Both the position numbers and the translations under genes were made by a program. The notes below the pieces were generated by a model. It did not search any database, was not told the DNA's origin, and was given only the letters and a program-made list of their open reading frames with translations. A stretch of DNA of 64,000 bases from Cavia porcellus (lineage: Eukaryota; Chordata; Mammalia; Rodentia; Caviidae), in the NCBI RefSeq assembly GCF_034190915.1, contig NW_026947486.1:103585312-103649311 (forward strand). The letters are read 5' to 3'. Of the stretch, positions 42,751 to 53,990 are shown in pieces. Within the stretch, counting starts at the first letter, position 1, and each line of letters begins with the position of its first letter.

Positions 42751-43499
42751 TAACAGTTTTCACTATGAGTGTTATGTTCGGTATGAAAAAGCAAGACTCT
42801 GTTTATCAAGGATTTGATATTATGAAGCCCAGTTGAGCAACCACTGCTAAGTGACAGGACCTGTGCAGAATTAATCCTGGCAGCTGCGGAGGCTGGTGGG
42901 AGAGGAGCTCACGGGGCAGTGGGCTGAGAGTGAACAGGGAAAGCTGTCTCTCTGCTTCCCACTGTGGTCCCCAGTGGTCAGGAGCTGGGAGCGTGGGGCC
43001 CATGGCCATGGCATCTCACTGAGCTGGTCACCTTTCTTTGTTCATTTCAAACCCTGTATGGACTGGTTTCAGACACCTTTGTGCATATCCACGCTGACTT
43101 GTCTTAATTCTGTCAAAGCCTTCTCCCTCTCCCCTGGAGCTGTCTGGGAATTCTGGTTCATTGTTACTGGCCGTTTTTTACTTCCTTTGTGCTTAACTTG
43201 TTGAAATACGAAAAGGGTTGGACAGTGTCAGACAATATGGCCCCCGTCACGCCACATTTTACATTGAAATCATCTTTAAGAGCTTTGCTCCTTGACACAG
43301 ATGGTCTCCATATCCTAGGAGATGGTCTTTTGGCAGGAAAATGAAAAAGCCGTGCCCCCTGTGAATCAAGAAACTTGGGGAGTTTATTCTGGCTCAAGTT
43401 AAACGGACACTTCATTGTCCTAGGGCCTGGCCTCTTAGTTTCCCCTCCTGTGAAGAGCATTTTCAACTCTTCTCATTAAACACATATATGACTCTGTAG
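42751..43499. other. Repeat-poor stretch, no gene; possible conserved noncoding DNA
   Basis: Mixed composition, GC-richer at 42870-43020. The 43210-43470 part has no repeat signature. Open frames of 100-102 codons on both strands overlap each other without domains. Confidence 0.4.
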
Positions 43500-44300
43500 C
43501 CCTCTTTTTCACCTAGAGGTGGCCCCTGCTCACACTGAAGTTCCTCCCTTGTCCGAAGACAGAAAAGTGCCGTCTTTAATGCTGCCACACTCTGGGTCAC
43601 CTCCCTGAACTCACTCCCTGCTTCTTCTGAACCCTCTTTCAAAAGCCCGAGCCTCTTCCTGTCTGCATTTAGTCCATCCTTTCCTAGCCTGTGGCATTTT
43701 TAAAAATTTCTGTCCATTCTAGTTTTGTGATTGCTGTTTCTTGGTATCCTTACTTTCTTATTCCTTTTTTTTTTCCAAAGGCACTGGAAAAAAGAAATGA
43801 GATCACATTCTTGTTTAGTGATCTTTGGGTTCTTTCAGTAATTCATACCTCTCTTACAGTAAGAGAAGTAAGCAATCCATCATCACCTGTCCAGTGTCTC
43901 TCCCTCTCCATGTGTTACACTTGACTGACTCTGGTTCCACTGCTTAGACAGCAAATGTTCTGCTCATTGCATTTCCCCCAGTTAGGTCCCACTCACTTTC
44001 TGTCTCTGTTATGGATTTTCCGCCCACTGGGCCAAATTGACATCAGACACTTAATTCTCCTGAAAAACACTTCTTTTCTACTTCATTGATGTATTCTATA
44101 TGTGTTCGTTAGAGCATAGAGCCAACTGTAATTTGTTCAGTGACTGTGGCGTTAGATATGTAATGGCAATGTGCTTCCTTCTCACTATCAAGCGTCAGGG
44201 GACAAGGATGGCATCTGGGCCATAGCAGCTCTGTAATAAGTATTGAAGAGGAACTTGAATTAATAAATAGATGAATGAATGAACAAACGAATGATGGATG
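43500..44300 (+). mobile_element. Probable diverged L2
   Basis: The right end 'acaaggatggcatctgggcc', 'tgtaataagtattgaagagg' and 'aatgaatgaatgaacaa' is the L2 terminal pattern (ggcactgaataaatatttgttgaatgaatgaa). The T/C-rich text to the left with 'ctccctgaactcactccctg' is compatible with L2 but not proven. Confidence 0.45.
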
Positions 44301-44924
44301 CATTTGGGCATTTCTTCTATTCTTCTAAAAGTTTACCTCATTTTACAGTCTTTTATTTTATTTGTAATTGCTAAGCCAAACCAGTTGTGCCTTGGGAAAA
44401 ACCTCTTCCACAATACCATAAATTTCAAACAAGATACCTCTTCTTTAGCGATTATATATCTATTGACTTATTATTTGTTATAGACACAGTTGTAAGGAAA
44501 CCATGGATTCTTATATTCATGGGGATTTTTCATCAGTCTTCAATAACACAATTATTTGGTTTAGTTATGCTACAAAGTAAAACATTCCTTATGAAAACTG
44601 ATTGACATTAATCACTTTCTAATATATCAGTGACCCTATAAGTACTATTATTTAGTGGTGGGAAATATCTGTGCAGGTAGATTTACATTTAATAACTTTG
44701 AAGAATACAAGCAAATTCAAACTGTGTAAACTTAACAATAAAAGACATTTGAGTTTCTCCTTCACTGTCTTATTTCAAGCTATTAAATTGAACCTTCCAA
44801 TAATAAAAGATTCCAGTATAAACAATTCTAGTGATCTCAGAAGCATCTTTGAAAGGTTTGCACTAATAAAGACTTTAAATGCAAGTGAATAGAATGCAGC
44901 CACTATATTTTATGTTCATATGTA
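44301..44924. other. No gene recognised (44301-44924)
   Basis: AT-rich, unassigned. Open frames up to 73 codons only. Confidence 0.45.
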
Positions 44925-45075
44925 ATCATGCCTGGGCTAAAATCCCAGCTCTGTTAAGCATTAGCTGTGTGAGAGTCAGCAAACTTTTCTTCTATTTCTT
45001 TATCTGTAAATCAGGATAAACAGATTTGTTTACATCATACATCAATGAATGTATCAGACTGGTTAATATCTAGAA
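44925..45075 (+). mobile_element. MIR SINE
   Basis: 'ctgggctaaaatcccagctc', 'ttagctgtgtgagagtcagc', 'aaacttttcttctatttctt' and 'tatctgtaaatcaggataaa' are in MIR order. Confidence 0.8.
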
Positions 45076-45589
45076 CAAAGAGTCAACCAAAAATGAGTAT
45101 ACACTTCAAGAACAGAAAAATAATGATTTTTTTTAACAAATGGTGTTAATCTCATATGGGAGATCCTAGAGGATGTTACATGTCAGAAAAAACCCACCAC
45201 ACTGCTGGCTCTTAGAGAAGAATTTGAAAATGCATGTGCAGCAATCTCAGTGACCAAGGTTACCTGAGCAGCAGTTGGTCATGCTGGTAAATGGCTGGAG
45301 GCGCATGGCCATCACTTTGAGCACCTCTTGTGAGTGTAGAGGCCAAAGGTAACTTGTATTAATATCATGATGTTTCAATACATTTAGTGTTAAAATATTT
45401 AAGTAAGTTTTTCTTTTCCTGAAGTGTGTATACACTTTTTGGTGGACTATATATGAAGATCTTCTTAAAATCAGTTTAAAGAAAATGAGCAACTCAAAGA
45501 AAAATGGGCAAAATATAGGATTAAGCAATTCAAAGGAAAGAAAACCTGAATAGTGAATAAATATAGGGAAACAATGCTAATTCTTCCTC
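45076..45589. other. No gene recognised (45076-45589)
   Basis: Unassigned. Confidence 0.45.
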
Positions 45590-45690
45590 CAGGTTGGGGG
45601 GTACAGCTCAGTGATAGACTCTCTCTTACCATGCCTGAGGCCTTACATTTAATTCCTAGCAGTACCAAAAAGAAAAAAAAATAAGACTTT
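45590..45690 (+). mobile_element. ID SINE
   Basis: 'ggttggggggtacagctcag', 'tgatagactctctcttacca' and 'tttaattcctagcagtacca' plus an A-rich tail. An older ID copy. Confidence 0.75.
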
Positions 45691-45694
45691 TCTA

Positions 45695-45912
45695 AAAGAG
45701 TGCAGAAGGAGCTTATTTGTCCTGCCATGGGAAAACATCCAAAAGGTGCCATCTCTAAAGCAGAGAGCAAACTCTACACAGACGCTGTCTGCTGGAACCT
45801 TAATCTTGGATATCCAAGTCTCTAAAGCCATAAAAAGCAAATTTCTGTTGTTTGTAAATTTGTCACTCCAAGGCATTTTGTCATAGGAGCCAGAATGGAC
45901 TGACATCATCCC
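45695..45912 (+). mobile_element. MLT1-type LTR, 3' part
   Basis: 'gctggaaccttaatcttgga', 'tatccaagtctctaaagcca', 'aatttctgttgtttgtaaat' and 'gccagaatggactgacatca' match the conserved MLT1 end (cttggacttcccagcctcca, ctgttgtttataagccaccc, cccgaacagactaagaca). Confidence 0.8.
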
Positions 45913-45949
45913 TAGTTACTACTGAAATAAAAATTAATACTAAAGGGAA

Positions 45950-46048
45950 TGGGGATGTAGATCGGTGGTAGAGCACTTGCCTACCACTGACACGTTCACA
46001 AGAAACTGGGTTCTGTACAGACTACACACACACACAGGCACACACCAC
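45950..46048 (+). mobile_element. ID SINE, diverged
   Basis: 'gaatggggatgtagatcggt', 'ggtagagcacttgcctacca' and 'aactgggttctgtacag', then a CA-rich tail. Confidence 0.65.
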
Positions 46049-46084
46049 AAAAATATATTGTTTTACATGGTCCATTTGGCAAAA

Positions 46085-46870
46085 AATATTAAAGTCAAGC
46101 AATATAAAATATGATAAGGCAATGAAGACTTTTATATGTTCCAAGTGTGAGTGTAAATATGAAAACTCACATATCTAGTAACACTGAGGATGTTGACGCC
46201 ATGAGCCAACAATTCTACTTCTTGATATCTAAAGAAGATGTACATGCATGTCTGCTGCAACTCCGTTTGTAATAGCAAAGAACTAGTGACAAAATTCCTG
46301 CTGACAAGAGCATGGCTAAACAAACTGTAATATATTTACATAGTAGAATACAATATGCAGCCTACAGGATGCTGCATGCCATAACAGGGATGCATCTCAA
46401 AAATTTAATATTAACTAAAAACCAACCTTCGATAAGATTCTTCAAAAAGTCCAAAAATGTGTAAAACAATATTATCACTTATTTAGGGATTTCTACAAAT
46501 ATGTTGTACAAATATAAAACCCATAATGAAATTAAATTTGGGTGTTTTTTTTTTTTTTTTGAGACAGGATCTTGCTATATAGTTCAGGCTGGCCTTGAAC
46601 TCACTCTATAGCCTAGGTTGGTCTCAGACTCATGGTGATCCTCTTGCTTTGGCCTTCCAAATGATGGGATTTCACTACCATGCCCAACTCTGTAATAAAA
46701 TTACAAACACATGCATAGGAACAATAAGCACCGAACCCTAGAAAGCAGTTGCCTGTGGATCAGGCATCAAAGAGATAATGTGATCATAGAGGGGTATACA
46801 GTGTTTTCTACTGTATTTCTATTAAAGTACAGTTGTGAGTTGTCTTATTTTCTGTATATCTGAAGTATTT
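46085..46870 (+). mobile_element. L1M-type LINE 3' fragment, split by a B1
   Basis: 'tgagccaacaattctacttc', 'tgcaactccgtttgtaatag', 'gctaaacaaactgtaatata' and 'agtagaatacaatatgcagc' are late ORF2 text. After the B1 (46536-46692) it continues with 'gaaagcagttgcctgtggat' and 'ggggtatacagtgttttcta', typical of L1M ends. Ancient. Confidence 0.75.
46536..46692 (-). mobile_element. B1 SINE, antisense, nested in L1M
   Basis: A T15 run, then 'gagacaggatcttgctatat', 'agttcaggctggccttgaac', the internal duplication 'tctatagcctaggttggtct', 'tgatcctcttgctttggcct' and 'actaccatgcccaact'. A complete inverted B1. Confidence 0.9.
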
Positions 46871-47309
46871 AAGTTAGAAAGCATCAACTTCATGGTAATA
46901 TTTTGAAGTTTAAATAAGAGAATGCATTTTTAAATATTCAGTACTGTGTTTAGCACCTAGCAAGTTCTCCATAACTAGCAATTATCTAACACTCGTACTC
47001 TACGACAACCCCTTTCCACCATAACCTTTAAATTACTAGCTGCAAGTCTTTGTAAATATCCTCTACTGCTGACATTAGACTCCAGACTGCTGAGCCTGTT
47101 TTGGGAGTTCTTACCGTACTTTGTAACTTCCTTCCTCTTTACTGTGTTGAGCTGGACTGCAGAGGCGAGTCCCTTATAGCCAACTCAACTCAGTTTTCAT
47201 TTTATTATTTATACTAGCTTTTCTTTTCTACCTTGTTTGGAGGCTGGAAGTCACAATCTACTCTAAAAGAGTCCCAACTGTACACAGCCGGGTCCTCCCA
47301 ATATTGTTT
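46871..47309. other. No gene recognised (46871-47309)
   Basis: Unassigned. The stretch at 46930-46990 ('agcacctagcaagttctcca') may be a short L2/MIR end. Confidence 0.4.
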
Positions 47310-47830
47310 GGAAATGTTTCAGTTACCTACATCTATGTAACATGCTACCCCAAAATTTGGTGTGTTATAACCAGCTCCACTTTATCCACTCATGATTTTC
47401 AACTTGAGTTTGGGCTAATCTAGGTAGCCGTTTGGTGGGTCTTGATTATTCACAGAGCCAGTAGTATCATTCACAGATCATTCACACAGTAGTAGCTGGT
47501 GCAGCTAGGGCCCTGCTCAGCTCAGATGTTAGCCAAAATGGACCTTCTCTCTCATGTAGCCTCAGATCTTCACCCTCTCGGTGGATTCTCCACATGGCTC
47601 CTGCAGCAGTGATGGCTGCACAGCTCCCATGGTCACAAACACAAAAACAACAGGTCTTTCTATGGCCATAGACCCAGAAAGGGCACAGAGTCATTTCTGC
47701 TAAATTTTACCAATTAAATTGAGTCTTGGCCTCAGCCCCAGCCCAGATGCAAGGGAAGGAAGATGTACACCAGTGTGAATATTTTCCTGCTGCCTCACCA
47801 CCAAATCTGTTGCCCCAAGAAAACTGAGGT
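47310..47830. mobile_element. Ancient interspersed repeat, family undetermined
   Basis: 'tttcagttacctacatctat' 'gtaacatgctaccccaaaat', 'tggctcctgcagcagtgatg', 'agcccagatgcaaggg' and 'cctcaccaccaaatctgttg' match by pattern a widespread eutherian repeat whose copies start cagttacctactgctgtgta. I cannot assign DNA-transposon or LTR class with certainty. Confidence 0.5.
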
Positions 47831-48319
47831 GAGCCCTATTTTCTAGCCCCCTAGGTCACTGAAGGAAACAGACTGCAGGCAGTGCTGTGCAGAAGCCTTA
47901 GACACTACACCATTACCTGACACACCACATGCTCTCTTTCCTCCCCCCTGGACTTCTTTATAAACAGCTCTTGACTCAGCCCATTCAATTTCACAACCAT
48001 ACAGTGTGCAGCAACTAGATGCAAGGCCCTGTGTTGTATTCTGGAAACTTCAGAATGAATAGTAGTGGTTTGAAACCTGGAGTGTTCACAATATTGTCGT
48101 CAAGTAAGGAGGGTTCTACCCTATCTTTCTAGCTTCCAAGAGATCAAGTCACAAATCAATCAAAAGCAATGAGACACCCAGGTTAGAGGAGGTCCACAGT
48201 AGCTAGCCACTTGACCTAATGGGCTAAACCTTTGGCCACAAAAAGATATCCGGTTAGTCTAACCAGGTGTAATTTTTATGGACTTCAATTTGTTACTACT
48301 GTGTGGCTTTTCTGCTTAA
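47831..48319. other. No gene recognised (47831-48319)
   Basis: Unassigned, with a possible L2 scrap near 47980-48060 ('tagatgcaaggccctgtgtt'). Confidence 0.45.
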
Positions 48320-48462
48320 ATAAACATGTATTTTTTTAAGTTCTTGCTATGCAGTTCAGGCAGTCCTTAACTTTACTGTGTAGCCCAGGTCAACAATCCT
48401 CCTGACTCAGACTCCTAAGTGCTCAGATGACAGCTGTTTGCCACCATACCTGGCAACATTTT
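48320..48462 (-). mobile_element. B1 SINE, antisense
   Basis: 'gttcttgctatgcagttcag', 'gcagtccttaactttactgt' 'gtagcccaggtcaacaatcc' (internal duplication), 'tcctaagtgctcagatgaca' and 'gccaccatacctggc'. Confidence 0.85.
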
Positions 48463-48661
48463 TATATTATGAAACTATAAACTAGATAACTTTTCCCCAT
48501 AGCGTCTAGTATGATTTGTATTATTCATAATAGATACCAATATATATTTATTTTCAAATTGAGTTAGTAATTTTTGAATGTCTAGGAAATACTGTTTTGG
48601 CTACATATGATACATAGAACACTACTTTAAAAAATAATACCCAGCAAATCTTCAAAGACAA

Positions 48662-48662
<1 letters not shown>

Positions 48663-48720
<58 letters not shown>
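48663..48720. repeat. (TA)n(CA)n compound microsatellite
   Basis: About 19 TA repeats followed by 10 CA repeats. Confidence 0.95.
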
Positions 48721-48721
<1 letters not shown>

Positions 48722-49229
48722 ACATTTATGTATACGAACATGTAAAATAGCCCATAATCCTAAATTTTTTTTAATTCTAAATTATTTTAGCTTGCTTTTA
48801 GTCAATGGCATTTTTAAAAGTTCTCAGATAATCCAAGAAGACAACAGGCACTTACACCCTGCAGCCAATCACTTTTAATTCTTCCAGCAGTCATCTTGAT
48901 AATACAAGAGGTAATGGGTCACTTATCAGTAGTGTGGAGTCAAATTCCCCCTACGCAAAATAGTCTACTTTAATTCCGGTTTGAAATCTGTCCCAGAGCT
49001 CTTGAAGCTGGTTCTCTTATAGGGTCATTATTGCAGGAACTGTATGACATGAAATTTTTATGCAAATGGCTTTTACAGAGTAACACAGCTCCAGTGAGTC
49101 TTTCCCAACATCTGTCAGGAAGTGATACCCTACTCTATACTACATGAGTAAATAAGAAGCTGGACTGCACCAAGTTTCCTGATGGTAACTTCTGGATCCC
49201 TAATAATCAATCTGTCACTGCATAAGCTT
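48721..49229. other. Repeat-poor stretch, no gene
   Basis: 48830-49200 carries no repeat signature. It includes an octamer-like ATGCAAAT (49060-49067) and other AT-core motifs. Candidate regulatory DNA only by appearance. Confidence 0.35.
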
Positions 49230-49285
49230 GATGACTGCTCCCCCCACAGTATGCACTCTACTACTAAGCTACACCCCATCTCCAA
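49230..49285 (-). mobile_element. ID SINE fragment, antisense
   Basis: 'gtatgcactctactactaag' 'ctacaccccatctcc' is the inverted 5' half (A-box region) of ID. Confidence 0.6.
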
Positions 49286-50772
49286 TGTTACCATAAATGG
49301 TGGACCCTTACTAAATCTGAATAAAGAATCTTAGGGCAGAGTTGCTGTTATCTCTCATAGGGATAAGAACGGGAACATCCTGCTTTTTCCAAAGGCATGA
49401 TTTCTCATGATGCACTATGTGACTTGTCTCATATCATTAAGTCCTTTCGTGTGGTTTTAATCTGCAGTTTGGACACTCAAGAGTGCTAATCTATTTTCAT
49501 TTTTTATAATGACATAAGCTTGGTTAATGGAAGAAAGAGGGTGAACCCCTGATGATCCTCAGCTAAAAGCATTACTTACAGGAGAAATCAGTCTTCTATT
49601 TTGGCTGGAGAAAATCAGTTGAAGAGAGGTGCTAAGTGGCCAGGAAATGGAATGGAAGTTGAAGAAAGGAAAATGGGAAGAGAATAAGTCAAAACCATCT
49701 CCATGATCTTGATCATTCTTCACAATGGGATTCTTTCTCTTCTCCAAGTTCCTTCTTTGCCTCAGAGGCTGAGAGCCTAAAATTGCAGGCAGAACAGTGA
49801 TGGTAGCATTAAGAGCTAAAGGAAAGAAATGTTCAGTCCTTCTCCAGATTAGCCAGGTACTCTGTCTTTCAGCATAACACTCAAAAAATAAGGACATGTG
49901 TGGTATGAAAAATGGTTTTATCTTAAAGTACAAAAGACAAAAAAAAAAAAAAGAAAGAACAAATTGCAATCTTAAAGTTACTGTGCAAGTGTGTTTTATT
50001 CATTCCATTTTCCTGTCCTGAACATCTGTATTCTCACACATGGATTTATGCTACACCAGTATCTATTTATGTTTGCATCCTTGGACCAAATTCATGTAAT
50101 AAGATTTTTCCCTGACTCTCTTGAATGTTTGTTGTTTAATTCAACCAGATCTATGATTCATTAAATGCTTGTCTTGTTTTGATAGGTTGATCAGGAATTG
50201 ATCAGTTGCTGGCAAAATTTAATAAAAGGAGCTCATTTCTTGAGAAATGAGCTCGTTGCCATGCCAACTATCGATTTTCCCTGGTGGAGGCTCAGCAGTC
50301 AGTTACAAAATGGGTCCTGTTAGGCAGTCCCTACTTTCTGTCTGCCTGTATGAAATCATTGGGTCTCCATCCTCAAGGGAGTTCCAGAAAATGGCTTCAG
50401 ATAATACAGTGGCCTGAACCAGGCTATGCATGTTTCCAGGAAAGAATCTGCCTCGTAATTATATGGGACACATCTATTCCACTGAACGCCTGGGAACCTT
50501 GCTACATAGCTGGGTCTGGAATAAAGCATTATTCAATCAGAGCATGCTTTGCACTTGTGCAGTGCTTGGCGTATCATAGCTATGGAGAAAGAATTAACAG
50601 CTAAATAAATCTATTACTACTGCTTCATATTTAAGAAGTATAAATGTGAAGAAATCTGTTTATTCTTTGTCATTATGTACTCACTTTCTAGGTGTGAGAA
50701 AGATTAATAGCAGCTTTATCAAAGAGAGTTCTGGGTCTGTACTGTGTTGTATAACACGGAGGCCAAAGGAAA
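49286..50772. other. No gene recognised; contains a 26-bp palindrome
   Basis: No interspersed repeat recognised. Open frames of 136 codons (49559-49969, minus) and 106 codons (50284-50604, plus) lack domains, conserved motifs or clear splice signals. A perfect inverted repeat lies at 50229-50254: 12-bp arms starting GAGCTC, with a 2-bp centre. Confidence 0.45.
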
Positions 50773-50840
50773 GTCAGAGAGACAGAGACAGAGACAGAGA
50801 AGAAAAAGAAGAAGAAGAAGAGGAAGAGGAAGAAGAATAA
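50773..50840. repeat. Purine-rich (GACAGA)n/(GAA)n tract
   Basis: GAGACAGAGACA units followed by GAA/GAG triplets. The Glu-rich open frame over it is an artefact. Confidence 0.9.
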
Positions 50841-51369
50841 TCAAAGAACTGTTGGAACTTTTTGAAACTCTGAAAACTCCTTTAAAGATAAGAAATTATC
50901 AGAATATTTGAAAATGTCACAGATTTTAATTTGAGGAATGTGTTTGTTTTTACAGGAAGTGAAACATCTTTAAACATAGAAATTGCATTTTACTATATTG
51001 TTACCAAGTAAATAAAGAGGCTTTAATATTTGTTCAGCAAATACTTATTTGAGTACTCACAGTGATGACCAATCTCAGTGCAACTGCTGCGTGCAATACA
51101 TGTTTTTGAACCATTACTGCCTGTGTATTGAAATCAGTGCAGTTATGCTGCTGAAATCTTGTTTAACAATCTTCAAGGCTTATGGACATAATCATGTCCT
51201 CCCTAGACCCCACGAGTCAGAAATCAAGTCATGATGTTAAGAAGGGCCCACATTCAACACAAAACTAACCCTTATATACATGGTCAGTTAATTTTTGACA
51301 GTAGTGCCAAAACATTTAATGTGAAAAGCACAACTTTTAAATAAATGGTGCTGGGGAAACTATATAGAC

Positions 51370-51370
<1 letters not shown>
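50841..51370. other. No gene recognised (50841-51370)
   Basis: Unassigned. 51260-51365 ('gtcagttaatttttgacagt', 'aataaatggtgctggggaaa') resembles the ORF2 C-terminal third of an old sense L1. Confidence 0.45.
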
Positions 51371-51400
<30 letters not shown>

Positions 51401-51413
51401 TGTATGTATGTAT
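51371..51413. repeat. (TATG)n microsatellite
   Basis: About 10 TATG units, apparently grown from the inverted tail of the adjacent ID. Confidence 0.95.
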
Positions 51414-51483
51414 TTTTGATACCAGAATTGAACTCACAACTTTGTGCTTGCCAGGCAGGTACTTGAGCTAAATCCCCAGCTGT
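51414..51483 (-). mobile_element. ID SINE, antisense
   Basis: 'ttttgataccagaattgaac', 'tcacaactttgtgcttgcca', 'ggcaggtacttgagctaaat' 'ccccagctg'. A small deletion removes part of the A-box spacer. Confidence 0.85.
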
Positions 51484-51624
51484 ATATGTAAAAGAATGGA
51501 ATTTGATTATTAAATATACTACACACAAAAATAATTAAAGTGGATTGAAATAACTAAAATGGATTTAAAAATACCCAGAATTGATCAAAAGTTTGCCATA
51601 TTATGTTTTGATATACTAGTATTA

Positions 51625-51900
51625 TCTTAGTTACTTTTTACATTGCCAGGACAAAATATCTGATACAAATTAAAGGAAGAAAAGCTTTTTATAGCTCATA
51701 ACTTGCAGCAGTTTTAGTCCATAGGTGGCTGGCTCTAAGGGAAGGCAGCATGGCAGAGGGACATCACAGAGGAGAAACAGTGCATGGCAGAGCAAGAAGA
51801 AGGCAGAAGGAAGAAGCAGCAGTGTCATCAAGACTTCCTTTCTCCTGGCTCCCCACAACCACTGTTCTAGTCTCTGTGTGTTGGTATTCAGTTCTCATAC
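51625..51900 (-). mobile_element. MaLR-type LTR, antisense
   Basis: 'cttagttactttttacattg' 'ccaggacaaaatatctgata', 'aaaggaagaaaagcttttta', 'agtccataggtggctggctc' and 'aggcagcatggcagagggac' are the inverted MaLR LTR in order. The left end is complete and the right end is shortened. Confidence 0.8.
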
Positions 51901-52149
51901 ATGTAATAAAATAATAAATTTTAAAAGATACATGTGTATAAAATAAGATAAAGTTGGAGATTCTATAAATACTTTCCTATAACCTGTATTTCCATTTAAC
52001 AATGTAGTTAAGCATTTAAATGTCATTATTACTGTTAATGTAGCATACTATTCACATTAGCACCTATTTTAAAAAAGGATAAAATTCCTAAGTGGGATCC
52101 CCAGAACTGTAAACTTCTTAAAATAAAACACTGGGCAAGATCCACACAA

Positions 52150-52240
52150 CAGGGCCAGGGATATAGCTCAGTGGTGCAGTGCCTGCCTGGCAAGCATGAA
52201 GTCCTAAATTCGATTCCCAGTACCTCCCAACCAAACAAAA
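52150..52240 (+). mobile_element. ID SINE
   Basis: 'agggccagggatatagctca', 'gtggtgcagtgcctgcctgg', 'caagcatgaagtcctaaatt' and 'cgattcccagtacc'. Both promoter boxes readable. Confidence 0.85.
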
Positions 52241-52249
52241 TACCCACAC

Positions 52250-53262
52250 AGTATATGATTTGGCAGTGAGTTCATGAGTATGATACCCAAAGCACAAGCA
52301 ACAAAAAATATACACAAGCCTGTACTTCACCAAAACAAAGAATATTTGTTCATCAAAAGACACTATCAAGAGAGCAAAAAGATAATAAACTGAATGGATG
52401 AAAATGTTCGCAAATCTTATCAGATAAGACACTGGTATTCAAAATGTATAAACAAGCAACAATCAAAGTTTAAAAGTGGGTTAACAACGTGAATAGCTAT
52501 TCCTAAAAGAAAGATATACAAATATTCAATAAGCACATGAAAAAGACACCCAACATCATTAGTCCCCCAGAACAGAAAGCCACAATAAAACACCACTTTT
52601 CACCCACTCAGATGGCCATAACTTCTTTAAAAAGGAAACCACAAGTGTTTAGAAGGATGTGGGGAAACTGGAACCTTCCTGCACTGTTAGTAAGAATGTT
52701 AAATGATGCAGCCATATAGAGAACAGTTTGGCAGTTTCTCAAAAAAGTTGGACCTAAAACTATCAAATGTCCCAGTAATTCTGTTCCTCCTTAAGTATCT
52801 GAAGGACTTAAAGCAGAGACTCAAACACGTATTTGTACATAGCTGAAAGGTGAATATAATCCAAGTGTTTATCAGTCAATGAATAACTAAACAAAAATGC
52901 AATAAACACACATAACAGAATATTATTTAATGTTAAAAAGCAATGGAATTTGATGTATACCACAACAGGGGTGAAATTTGAAACAAGAAACTTTGATGTG
53001 AAGAAAATAACTAAATAGGAAAAACATTCTAAGATTCTACAGATATATGATCCTACAATAGTCAGAATACTGCTTAAAGACAGAAAGTGAAATAGTAGGT
53101 ACCAGGGGCTGAAGAAAGTGGCAGGTACCAGTGGGGTTAATGTTTAGTGGATACAGAGTTTCTATTTGGAATGATGGGCAAGTTCTAGAGATGGATGAAG
53201 CTGATGTTTCGTAACTATGCAAATGTACTATTCACAACTAAATTGTGCACTGAAAAGTAGTC
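52250..53262 (+). mobile_element. L1M-type LINE, 3' end
   Basis: Sense-strand ORF2 C-terminal text: 'gaaaatgttcgcaaatctta', 'caacatcattagtcccccag', 'acttttcacccactcagatg', 'gaaactggaaccttcctgca' and 'tccaagtgtttatcagtcaa'. Then a 3' UTR with 'gataggtaccaggggctg'-type text at 53098-53130 and 'gaagctgatgtttcgtaact'. Many indels; the open frames inside are short. Older than the 15-22 kb L1. Confidence 0.8.
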
Positions 53263-53267
53263 AGAAT

Positions 53268-53408
53268 GAGCCAGGCATGGTGGCACACGCCATTAAGTCC
53301 CAGACTTGACAATTAAGGGAGACAAGAGCCTGTCTCAAAAGGGAAGGTTAGACATGTAGCTCAGGGCAAAGGCTCTGAGTTTGATATACAGTACAGAAAA
53401 ATAAAATA
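53268..53408 (+). mobile_element. B1-dID-type dimer SINE, shortened
   Basis: 'gagccaggcatggtggcaca' and 'gagacaagagcctgtctcaa' are B1 ends with the middle deleted. They are followed by 'gacatgtagctcagggcaaa' and 'ctgagtttgatatacagtac' (ID part). Order 7SL then ID. Confidence 0.7.
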
Positions 53409-53439
53409 ATTAATAGGAAGTATTAACATTGAGAACTCG

Positions 53440-53990
53440 AATGAGAGTACCAACATTTATGCAAATGCAGGCATCTCTTCAACATACTGATTTTGTTTCC
53501 TCTGGATACATATCCCCTGGACAAATCATATGATAGCTCTAGTTTTAATTTTTTGAGGAACCTCCATTCTGATTTCCATAGATGCTGTACTAGTTTACAT
53601 TCTTACCAGTGAGGTAGAAGGGTTCCTCTTCCCCTGCATGCTTGCCAACATTTATTGTTTTTTGCTTGCTTATTTGTTTGTTTGTTTGTTATCTTCTTGA
53701 TAGTAGCCAATTTGATTGAGGAGAGATGGAATTCACTGTAGTTTTGACTTTAGTTTTCTTACTCTTTTTTAGTTTTGATTTTGCATTTCTCAGATGGTTA
53801 AAGACGTTAAGCATTTTCATATATTTATTGGCCACTTATATTTCTTTTTTTGCCAAGTGTATAAAGCTTATTTACCCATATTTGGTTGAATAACTTGCTC
53901 TTTTGTTATTAAGTTTTATGAGTTCATTATATATTTTGGCTTTCTTCACATTTTTAAAAAAAAGCAGTTTGAATTCTCTCTGCACACACC
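53440..53990 (-). mobile_element. Old L1 3' part, antisense
   Basis: Inverted ORF2 C-terminal text: 'tctggatacatatcccctgg', 'ctccattctgatttccatag', 'gtttacattcttaccagtga', 'catgcttgccaacatttatt', 'gatggttaaagacgttaagc' and 'tatatttattggccacttat'. The ORF2 Cys-rich end is recognisable only by base pattern. Confidence 0.8.

Noticed and set aside
49559..49969. 136-codon minus-strand open frame as a gene
   Set aside because: No recognisable domain, no start context, no splice signals and ends at an A13 run; the length is within chance for a 64-kb window.
50284..50604. 106-codon plus-strand open frame as an exon
   Set aside because: No family recognised and no acceptor/donor pair I trust; would need transcript evidence.
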